From contig CALRTY020000008.1 of NCBI GenBank assembly GCA_943371245.1, positions 1 through 64,000 of the forward strand: 64,000 nt of DNA, written 5' to 3'. Both the position numbers and the translations under genes were made by a program. Of the stretch, positions 1-12,000 are shown piece by piece. The notes beneath the pieces are model-generated. The model saw nothing but the letters and a program-made list of their open reading frames with translations. It searched no databases and had not been told where the DNA came from. This DNA is from UBA5018 sp947463165. GTDB taxonomy: Bacteria; Cyanobacteriota; Cyanobacteriia; PCC-6307; Cyanobiaceae. Position 1 is the first letter of the stretch. Each line of letters begins with the position of its first letter.

Positions 1-3000
1 TGTTCCACTTGTGCAAAGCTGTATGACCCATCAACCAGGGTGAATGTTTCGATTTTATTTTTAGGATCCTTCCAGTCAATGAAATACATGCGGCTACCGG
101 TTAAGGAATCATCAACAACTAAATGCCTGCCACCTTCAAGCGTGGCAGCGACAGTGCTCGTACGATCAAATGCAAAACCTAAACCAGTGAGGCTATCGCC
201 AGCACTACTTCCCTCATCAGCAATTATCGCTGTTTTTCCACTAGGCACAACATATGTATCAGAGCCGGCGCCACCAATTAAAATATCAAAGCCCAGGCTG
301 GATGATCCTCCAGCCGTAAGGCTGTCATTGCCAGCAAAGCCAAAGGAAACATTGCCCTGGCCAGTGATGATGTCAGTAGCTGCAGTACCACGATAAATGG
401 CGAATGGCCCGGTTTTTCCATCACCATCTAGATCAGCAGCCAGGCTCGTTTCTGCCTGCAGGAAATCAGCGGTACTGAGTAATGCACCACTGGCAAGAGC
501 AGCTGAGCCTTTGAGCGTCCATTTAGCATAGGCGCCATTAGTATTTTTCCAATAGAGGTCATACCCACTTGCCGTTGCTGCTGCTGCAATGGCACCCCAG
601 CCACCAGCCGCTGCTGCTGCAACTACTCCTGCGTTGGTGATGGATAGGGGTGCACTGGTGCCATTTTTAAGGGCATATCCCAGCTGGGTATTGCCGAATT
701 GCACGTTGCCGACGGTTTTGGTAGCACTAAAGCTGAGCCCAGTTATTCCATCACCATCCAGATCAGCAGCTAGGCTCGTTTCTGCCTGCAGAAAATCGGC
801 AGTGCTGACTACCGCGCCACTGACAAGAGCAGCCGAGCTATTGAGTGTCCATTTAGCATAGGCGCCATTGGTATTTTTCCAAAAGAGGTCATACCCGCTT
901 GCCGTTGCTGCTGCTGCAATGGCACCCCAGCCACCAGCCGCTGCTGCAACTACTCCTGCGTTGGTAATAGATAGGGGTGCACTGGTGCCATTTTTAATGG
1001 CATAGCCCAGCTGGGTATTGCCGAATTGGACGCTGCCGACGGTTTTGGTGGCACTAAAGCTGAGCCCAGTTGTTCCATCACCATCGAGATCGGCAGCTAG
1101 GCTCGTTTCTGCCTGCAGAAAATCGGCAGTACTGACTACCGCGCCACTGACAAGAGCAGCCGAGCTATTGAGTGTCCATTTAGCATAGGCGCCATTGGTA
1201 TTTTTCCAAAAGAGGTCATACCCACTTCCTGCTGCTGCTGCTGCAATGGCACTCCAGCCGTCAGCCGCTGCTGCAACCACTCCTGCATTGGTAATGGATA
1301 GGGGTGCACTGCTGCCATCTCTCAGAGCATAGCCAATCTGAATTTTACCAAGATTGACACTTCCAACTGTCACTGGCCCTGGCACATATTGAGCAGGAGG
1401 ATCAGATGTGTCGTTCACATCGGAAACAGCAAGGCTGTAGTTGGTGCTCACGGGGCTAGAGCCACTGATCGTGGTGTCGCCCACCAAAACGGTAACGGCG
1501 TAGGCCGTCTTGATCTCGTAGTTGAGGCTGGTGCCGGCCTTGAGGAAGAGGGCAGTGCCATCCACTTCAAAGGCAGCAGCATCGGCGCCTTGTAGGGAGA
1601 TGCTGTTGCTGCCGAGGGCGTCATCGCTGATGGCGATATCGGCAACCTTGATGCGGCTACTGGTGTTGGTGTTCTCCGCGAGCGATGCGATGGTGTTGGT
1701 GAGGACAACCGCCGTGGGCGCCTCGTTCACATCGGAAACAGCAAGGCTGTAGGCGGTGCTGACGGGGCTAGAGCCAGCAAGCGTGGTGTCGCCCACCGAA
1801 ACGGTAACGGCGTAGGCCGTCTTGATCTCGTAGTCGAGGCTGGTGCCGGCCTTGACGAAAAGGGCGGTGCCGTCCAGCTCAAAGGCAGCGGCATCGGCGC
1901 CTTGTAGGGAAATGCTGTTGGTGCCGAGGGCGTCATCGGTGATGGCGATATCGGCAACCTTGATGCGGCTATTGGTGTTGGCGTTCTCTGGCAGCGATGC
2001 GATGGTGTTAGTGAGCGCAACCGCCGTGGGTGCCTCGTTTACATCGGAGACAGCAAGGCTGTAGCCGGTGCTGACAGGGCTAGCGCTAGCAATCGTGGTG
2101 TCGCCCACCGAAACGGTGACGGCATAGGCCGTCTTGGTCTCGTAGTTGAGGCTGGTACCAGCCTTGAGGAAGAGAGCCGTGCCCTCCAGCTCAAAGGCAG
2201 CGGCATCGGCGCCTAGCAGGGAGATGGAGTTGGTACCGAGGGCGTCATCGGTGATGGCAATATCGGCCAGCTTGATGCGGTTATTGGTGTTGGTGTTCTC
2301 CGCCAGGGAGGCGATGGTGTTGGTGAGTGCAACCGCCGTCGGCGCCTCGTTTACATCGGTGACAGGTCCAGCGGCCACCCGAGTGGTTGCCTGGGCAGTT
2401 GCGGGTGTGACCTGGATGTTGCCGGCATTATCTGTAGCGACGGCATAGAAGGCGTATTGATGACCTGGCAGACCCACATAGGGGGCCTCAGTAAGTTTAG
2501 TGGATTGCAGCCAGGGAAGGTATTCGCCGCCATTGTCTAATACAAAAACATCATAATGGGCGATCGCAGAGCCGTTGGCGTCATCACTACCTAGCCAGCT
2601 GACAAGAAATTCAGGATCCGAAACCGTTGCAGGCAAGGGATCCAAGCTGGTGGTGGGCTTGCCAGCATCAAGAGTATTAAAGATTGGAGGTGTATCGATA
2701 GGGGCCTCGGTATCAAAAATAATTGTTGCCTTAGCATCAATAACAGTGCCCGTGGGGACATTGCGCTTGGCTTTAATAGTGTAGTTAACAAAGCCATCAC
2801 CAATACCTTCAGAGTTATTGGGCGGCAAGAAGCCTGTGAGGGCATCGGCGGGAACATCGCCGGTTTTGGGATCGATCGTGGTGACCGTCCAGAAGGCTTC
2901 TCCTTTTACGAGGTCAATACCTGCTGTTACGTCAACAAAATAGCCGCGAGTGGCGGTTAAGTCTAGGCGTTGATTATAGAAGGCGGTGTTGGCAGGTACG

Positions 3001-6000
3001 TCAAAGATTAGTCCTCCCCAACCGAAACTACCGAGTCGGAAAGTGCGGAAGTCTAGGTCGGTATCGAGGGGATGGGTGACGGTGACGGTTTGGGCGGGTG
3101 CGGTGGCGGTAGATATGTTTTCAAAGCGGATGGTATAGGGGAGGGTAGAGGATGCAGTAATCCATTTTTCTTCACCAAAGCCTTTTGGGCCAATGATGTC
3201 GTTGGGGTCGCGGGGGGCAACGTTAGCTGGGACTTGCCCTTGGGCTTTGGGCTTTTGTTTTTCCCTTAAAATATTATCTGCCTCGTTTCTAACTCTTTCA
3301 GCCCATTCTTGACAGTTATCATTCCAGGGATCGTTAGGGATAAAATCATACCCTTTTAATTTCACTCGGTTAATAGCTTCAACAATATCCTCATCACTGT
3401 AGTTTTTGCCAGTCCGATTTTTTTTGATTTCTTGGTAATCTTTATTATTTTCATCATAAGAAAAACGTTTTCCGTCCGCCCCAAATCCAATATTGCTAAC
3501 TGGCTTGCCATTGTTATAACCAGGAATTATTTGTGGTTTATCAAAAACTATATGCTCATGCTTGATTTCCCCGTTATTTACATCACTGCCTGCTGCTGCA
3601 CCAACTCTCGCACCAACCACTGCACCAGGCAATCCACCAACTCTCGCACCAACCGCTGCGCCTAATATTGCACCAACTACTGAACCATTTACATATGGAC
3701 CATACAAATCTCGTTTACCAAAAGAAGCTAATCCACTTGGATCTATGTGGAATGTTGCGGCATTGAAAACATAACGATATAAGTTAGTGTCTCCACTATT
3801 AATTCCGATCGGATCGGCACTAATAAACCGTCCTTCCCCAGGCGTATAAAACCGCGCCCTCATAAAGTCCAGCCCATTAGCTTCATTCATCACGCCATAC
3901 TGCCCCACATACTCAAACGAGTTAGCTACAGTTTCGGTTTTAGTTAAACTTTCGCCAAAGGGAAGATAACTATAACTATTCAGATAATTACCGCCTGACC
4001 CACTCAGCCCCACCACAGAACCGATCGCATCCGTATCAAAGAAACTCGTATTCGAGCCATCATTCCGACTCACCAAGCCCAAACCGTGACTGTAACGAAT
4101 GGCTTGACTGCCTGTATATTCACCCACCACATCGCCTAAACCAGTGGGGTCGAGTAAATATTCGGTTTTTTGACCATTTAAGGTGCTACCAATGCGATTT
4201 CCCAGCGCGTCGTATTGATATTGCCAAGTACCATCGGGATTTGTTACCCCAATTAAGCGGTTTTCGATGTCGTAGCTAAAAGTGCTGGTTTGACCGCCGA
4301 CGGTTTTGCTGGTGAGGTTGCCGTCTTTGTCGTAGCTGTAAATATTGCCCCCAACTGTCGTGTATTGATTCAGATTGTTGGTGCTGTAACTGGTCGTTGC
4401 GCCACTATCTTTGACTGTAATCCGATTGCCCGCCGCATCATATTTATACTCAATACTGCGTCCATTGGGTAAATTGACAGAAATCAGTTGCCCGATCGCA
4501 TCATAACCATAGCTAGTTTTCCCTTCTAGGGTAGTCAAGCTGGTGCGCTGTCCTAATTGGTTATAGGTATAGTCAGATCGCGAGTTGATACTGTTATCTG
4601 GCTTGTAATTGGCAATGCTCAGAGCTTGCCCTGCATCATCATAGGCGTAGGTGGTGTAAGTACCGTTACCATTATCCTCGCGGGCAAGCTGCCCTAAAGC
4701 GTTGTAGCTGTAGCTAATGATAATTTGCCCGTCTTTATCGGTAAGCTGTTTCAGTCGGCCTACGCTATCATAGCCGTAATTGGTGGCAAAACCATCTTGG
4801 TCAACCATCTGGCTGCGCCGCCCACTTGCATCATAGCTAAAGCTGAGGAAACGAGTAGTTCCATAACTAACCTTGACAAGCCTATCCGCCGCATCATAGT
4901 TATAGGTGACATTACTATCAGCATCTGTTGCTTTGGTTAAATTCCCGCGTAGATCGTACTCGAAAGCAGCAGAAGTCCCATCAGCAAATTCCTTTTTCGT
5001 CAACAAGCCGCGACTATTATATGTATAATTAATCTGCTGTTCGCGCCGATTGCTAGAAACTGTCACATCGCCTTTATCGCTATAGGTAAAGCTTTCTTTG
5101 GAGCCATCGGCATAGATAATGCCATCCAGATTTCCCCTGCCATCGTAAGTGTAATTAATGGCATTGCCATTTTGGTCTTTAACTTTGGCAATTTGATCGT
5201 AGCGAGAATCGTAGGCAAATTTAACAGTCCGCCCCAGCGCATCGCTAGAAGTCAGTAAATTACCCTTGCTGTCGTAGGTAAAATTCGCATTAGAGCCATC
5301 GGGAGCGAATACTTGAGTTAAATTACCTTTGCTATCATAACTGAAACGGCTAACCCTTCCCAAAGCATCTTTTGTTTGGGCGACTTGTCCTCGATCATTG
5401 AGCAATACTTGGCTGGTCTTATTGTTGGTATCGGTAACCGACACCCCGCCTGTGCTATCGTAGCTATACTTAAGGGTTTGTTCACCCCCATTGAGGCTCT
5501 CTTTCGTCACCCGACCCAAATCATCGTATTCAAATAGCGACTGAGTACCATCAGGATAGGTAATAGACTTAATCGCGTTGGCTTTTGCACCTTCGGTTTC
5601 GTAGGTATAGCTAACGGTACCGCTGGCATCACTCACCGATAGCAGCCTTTCACCCGTAGCATCGTAGGTATAATTCGTAGACTGTCCGTAAATATCAACG
5701 ACTTCATTGACCCGCCCTTGAGCATTGTATCTGAAGCTGACGTTATCACCATTGCTGTAAGTTAACCCCGTCAAGCGATTATTAGTATAGCCAAGGGTGA
5801 TTTTATTGCCATTGGTATCTTGAATAAAATCTAACTTCCCGTTCGTCAAAAAGCTCTGGACAGTACCATCAAACTCCTTGATTTGACAAGCCTCTCCTAC
5901 CTTAGTCAAGATGCCCAAATCATCCGTAATACCCTGATATGTACCATCGGTTTCTTTGGTAAAGGTGCGACGGCGATCGCCAGTTTGAATCGCCACATTC

Positions 6001-9000
6001 CCCGCCGTATCAGTAATTGCGCTAACATCCCAAGGATTCACCCCACCACGCCCAAATGCTCCGACAGCAGAACGCGCCGAAATCGCATTACTATTAACCT
6101 GCTGCAATTCAAAGCTCAACAACCGTGAAATATCGGTCGTATATTCTCCCAATTGACTCAGACGATTGGCGTTATCAGCCAATACTTTTTGAAACTCACT
6201 GACCTTACCACCAATGCTAGCAACAAAATTACCATAAATCTTGTCCCATACATCCGCCGCAATCCCTTCAGGGCGAGAACTTTCCTTAATATTATTCCAG
6301 TCAATAATTTCATCGGTTGCTAAACTATTAAGCGTTAAATTTACATTTGCAACAGACAAATTTTCAGCCAAAAATCGAATCGAAAATGATCCTGTCGTGC
6401 CTGGGGAGAGAATGCCTGCGGCTCCCTCAGGATTAATCGCTAAAAGCTGAATTGTACTATCTCGATATTGCCCAGACTCATAAAATAATCCCCCCTTCGC
6501 GCTGAGGGTTAATAAGGGACTGGTTAAATCCGTTTCTCCCGTATTTACATAATGAATTGTTGCTATTCCAGCTTGGCCAGGGCGCAAAGCACTCGGAAGA
6601 TCTAACTGCGTTTCCAAATGCCCCACCGCACCAGAAGTTACCGTAAAACCATCATTAAGAACGGCTGTCTTGGCACTACTATTTACACGAACATCATAGG
6701 CTCCCGTCGTTAGCCCCTGTAGATCAAAGGTAGCCCATAGCTCCGTGCTATCCTTCCACCAAACCTTACTCGCTTGACGTTGTGTTCCATCGGTTGCGAT
6801 CAAACTAACAACATCATCAGTCGTAAACTTCGCCCCAGAAATTTTGACAGTCGTTTGTCCCTTATTGCTCCCCTTGCTAGTTCCTAAAGAACTGATCGAA
6901 AACTCAAGCAAATCCGCCTCTAAGGTATAGTTAGCAACGGTTGGCACATTCCCCCCATAGGCGAGAACATAGTAGGTTCCCCCACGAGTCGCTGGAATAA
7001 CAATTTCTTGATCGGAAGATAACGGCTCCGAAAAACCCAGATCAAAGGCAGAACGAGTCGGCACTTCTCCATAACGCAGATATAGCTCATTCACCGCCTC
7101 CGTCGAAACACTGTCCAACTTCAACCGTAGTGTTTCCCCTGCACCCACATCGAAGCGATAGTAAACAGCTTGCCCTTGTCCGAGTGTTCCTGTCGTTGGT
7201 GCTCCTAACGTTAGGCGTTCTATATCGATATTGACCTGATCCAAGGTTGCTTTTAGATTGTTGCTTTCATTCGATTCAGATATTTGATTGCGAATATCAC
7301 TGCGGACAATAACGCGGTAATCCCCTGGCACCAACCCTGGCAGCGATGCCGCTAATGTCTTCGTATAACTACTGCCATTATTCAGTTCACCAGAATTTTG
7401 CACCTGCCCCAGATAGGTATCTCCAATATCCCACTGATCATCATTCGAGAGATAAAGTGAATCAGCCCAATTTCCTTGAACAGGATTTGCACCCTGATTG
7501 GTTACGGTATAAGTGATGCTGGCATTGCGTCCTGCCGCTCCAGTAGTGGGAATTGCGATGGTTCCAATTACTAAGTCAGCAGGCTGAGAAAGCGTTATGG
7601 CAACAGAATTGGGGTCGTAGGAAACGTTATTATTCTCTCCCGTCCGCTCATAAACTGAATTGCCGCTATCCGTTACTGCGAAGAGATACAACGGACCAGA
7701 AATTCCTTGAGGAACGCGGAAAGATGCGATTTTATTGTAGGTGCTTCCGGCAGCTAAATTTCCACTGAAATAACTATAGCCGATATAGGAATCGCTATTG
7801 CGGTCAAAAACTTGGTCACGAGATAAATAAAAGGCTTCATGCCAACTGCATTGACCTGTTTCAACGGTTCCAGCATTACGAACTGTCCAATTAATACTCA
7901 GGTATTGACCACTAATGCTGGTTGCTGGCGCATCTAGACTATCAATAACTAAATCGAGTGTCCCAGTTAAATTGATAATGGTTCTGCCTGCAGTTTCCCC
8001 TGTAGTTCCCCCGGTGTTTCCATTTTGCTCGGATCCTCCCTCGGTGGCTTTATCGTTATTATTTTCAAAATCTCTCTCGAAAACATTATCGTAAGCATCG
8101 GCGCGAACAATTGTATAGTAGTTACCCTGCAAATTGGCAGGCAAGTTAAAGCTACGAGTAACGTCATATTGACTAGATGGATCTAACGCGCTTGAGCGGA
8201 AATTAACTCCGAGGAAAATGTCATCATTGCTAATTTGAGTATCCGTAGAAAGATAAACGGCATCATACCAATAATTGATATTTGTGCGGCGGCTGCCTAA
8301 ATTCTGAACTGTCCAGTTAACAGTTAATGATTGGCCCGATTGTCCTGTTGTGGGAGAGCTAACCTGAGTTACTTGTAAATCTGAATTTTGTTGAGTTACG
8401 GCCAAAACTTGACCCGTTGAGACGTTATTATGTTCATAAATTCCCTCATAGACATTATTACCTGCATCAGTAGCGACAAATACTTGATATTGTCCAATGG
8501 ACCGCAGGGGCAGCGTAACCAATTCACTCCGACTATAGGAACTATTAGGATTTAAAAGTCCACCACGGCTAAATGATCCCAGTGAGATATCATCTCCATT
8601 TCCGACTTGATTATCAGCAGATAAAATAATTCGATCAGTCCAATTACTGTCAACTGTGTCTCCTATTCCTTGGTTCTTAACTGTCCATTCTATGCGAATG
8701 GCCTTACCTGCTTCGGCTGTGGAGGGTGCGGTCGCAGAAGTGACGACTAGATCGGCTGGTTTGGAAGTAATTAAAATAGGGCTACTTTTGAAAAAAGTGT
8801 TGTTATTGTTGTCAAGTTCAAAGACTTCGTTTCGACTGTCTGTGACAGCAAATAGATAATAATTTCCTGTCAAAGTATTAGGAAGCACAAAGGTGGCAGG
8901 ACTTGTGTACGACCCATCAGTTGCCAAACTGCCATAGTGAGCTTGACTGCCCAAGCGGAAATCAACATTAATATCCAGTTGATTATCAAGAGAAAGATAG

Positions 9001-12000
9001 AAGGTATCTGTCCAAGAAGTATTAGGAGTAGCTGTTGCTCCATAATTTGTCACTTGATAGCTAAAAGTTAATGGGCGACCAGAAGTGGCTTGGCTCGGAG
9101 CATTAATATCATCGATTTCAAGATCAGGGGGCGGGGTCAGGTTGATACGAGTTGAGGTTGCCTTGCGACCTTCGTTATTTCCCTCAAACACATTTTCGTA
9201 GATTTGATTGCCTGCATCTGTCCGCACGAAAAAGAAATAATCCCCACTGATCCCGATGGGTACATTTATCGTTTGCGAGTCTGTATAGCTATCATTGCTG
9301 TTTAGGGTGCTACTCCGGTAAAATGAGCCTAAACTACGGTCGCCCACGTCCAATGTTTCATCGTCAGATAAGAAAACTTGATCATACCAATTGGTTTCCA
9401 GATTTTTACCGGGTCCATTATTGGAAACAGTCCAACTGATGTTCAGAGGCTGACCAGAGAAACCTTGAGAAGGAGTTGTTACGTTAGTAACCTGAAAATC
9501 TGGAGGCGGTGTCAGCGAGATATTCGTAGAATTTGCAGTCCCGAAGTTGTCACCTTCCTTATCATTTTCAAACACGTTATTGTTAATATCCGTTTTGACA
9601 AGAAAATAGTAACTACCATTCAAGCCACGTGGCAAAGCTACATTGAGACTATTGACGTAGCTATCGCCTGCATTTAGGTAGCTGGGATTAATTGCCGTTC
9701 CTAAATGAATATCTGTATTATCATAGATACTATCAAGAGAAAGGTAAACTACATCACTCCAATTGGGCGAACTGGTAGCCCCATTGCCCACATTCTTAAC
9801 CATCCATTGAATGCTGGTTGATTGGCTAGAGAAGGCATTAGATGGTGCAGTAACGCTCGACACCTGTAAGTTAGGAATGGGAGCCAATTTGACTTGAATC
9901 GGACGATCATCTATGGTTATATTATTGGATTCATTTTGGATGCCTTCTAAGATATTCTCATTATAATCCGTGGATACAATGACTCGATAATTCCCTTGGA
10001 TTTGAATCGGTATATTGACAGCCTGAGTTCGATCAATAGACGAACCCGCCGCCAATGTTCCTGTAAACTCAAAGATTCCTACATTGAAATTTTGCCCACT
10101 ATTTTGATTTTGAAGATAGATAAAATCGCGCCAAGTTCCCGTAGCAGCATTACCTCCCTGATTTTTGACCGTCCAACTTATCTCTAATTGTTGGCCAGAA
10201 ATAACTTCCACTGGAACAGTGATATTACTGACAATCAAATCGGGAACACTTTCATTATCAACAATTGTCAAAACTGCCGATGTTTGGGCTCCTAAGATTG
10301 CGCCGCCTTGGGGATTGATCAGCGATAGCTGAATGGTTTCATTGCCCTCATAGAGGTCGTCGTTGATGAGTGGAACGGTCACAACCTTGGTAGCTACTCC
10401 ATCGCCAAATTCAATAGGAATCGTTCCGGCTTGATAATCAAGGCCCGGGGTGGCTGTTTCTGGTGTGAGCTGGATTGAAGCACTAACACTACCACTCAGC
10501 TTGCCCGAACGGTTGATGGTAATCGCCTGGATTGGTGTTCCGTCTTCATTGACTCGGAAGGAGGAATCAGCGAAGTAAAGAATACTTGGGGTTTGGAACT
10601 GCTTTGTTCCTGTCAGCGCTGGGGCCTCACCGTCGCTGACGCTGGTGGCGATGGAAAAGGAACTGTCGAAACGGGTGGCCGGCAGGTAGGACACCCGTGC
10701 CAGCAGCGCGTTCACCGAAGCGATGGCACCACTGGCACTCCAGACGCCGCTGCTGAAGCTTGAACTGACTCCGTTGACGGTGGCGGTGGACAAGCTGCCG
10801 GCCGACAGGGTGGAGAGGGCGAGGGAGACGCTGACATTCGGGCTATCAACATCACTCACCACAATATCAATCAGATTTTGTGGTGTATTGGGGCTGTATT
10901 GCTCCGCCGCGGAGAGGTTGGTGGCGGTGGGTAGATCGTTCACCGGGGTGACCGCGATCGAGAGCATGCCTGGTGTGGTATCAAGCCCATCGAAGAGGGT
11001 GTACGTCACCACACCGGTACCGTTGAAATTCGCGGCTGGGGTGAATACGAGGTTGCCGCCGCTGATGGAAGCGGTGCCGTTGGTTACGGAGCTGAAGCCG
11101 GTGATGCTGAGGGGATCGCCCTCGGCATCGCTATCGTTGGCGATGATGCCGGCCAGGCTGATCGAGATCGCGGTGTCTTCCGTGGTGGTGGCGCTGTCGG
11201 CCACCGACAGGGGCGGTGTGTTGATCGCATAGAGCTGATCGAGGAACTGCAGCAGCCCAACGCCTGTGAGCTTGTCGGTGCCGTCGTTGCCGTTGATGGC
11301 GGGCTGGAGATCCACCACCGTGGTGGTGCCGCGGATGCCTCCACCGATGGTGGAGATGCTGTAGTCGGCACGGTTGCCTGAGAAAACCGCCCGGTTGAGG
11401 CCAACACCGCCATTGATCGTGTCGTCGCCCGAACCACCTTGGAACGTGTCGTTACCCTCTCTGCCCTCCAGTAGATCATTGCCCGCCAAGCCCGAAAGCA
11501 GATCGTTGCCGGCTAGACCCCGGATCGTGTCGTTCAAGATGGTGCCGATCAGGCCCGGGTCGTCTTCTGAAGTGCCATCAAGGACTACACCGCTCAGACC
11601 AGATGCAACTGAGACGTCTTGATCGCTGAACCGCAGCACGACCATATTGCGCACCACATCCACCCCATCGGGAGTGCCGTAGCGGTTGTCGTAGATGGTG
11701 AACCCGACAGCATCCCCAACAACGGAGTATTGAGAGCGTCTGCCGGAATAAATGGCGATATTGACACCCTCGCCGCCATCAATGGTGTCGTTACCGCCAT
11801 TACCGATCAGCAGGTCGTCGCCTTCGCCACCCTGGAGAACATCGCCATAATGAGAACCGCTGATTCTGTCATTGCCGTCACCACCATCGAGCAAAGTACC
11901 AGCTACATTGACATACAAAGCGGCAATATCATCATCACCAAGCCCCCCATACACGCTCGATAGAACACGCTGATAAACGCCGTAAGAAAAATAACCATCA

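Noticed and set aside
3265..6150. Rhs toxin of a type VI secretion system
   Set aside because: No VgrG, PAAR, Hcp or other T6SS genes occur in the window, and the Rhs core is internal.
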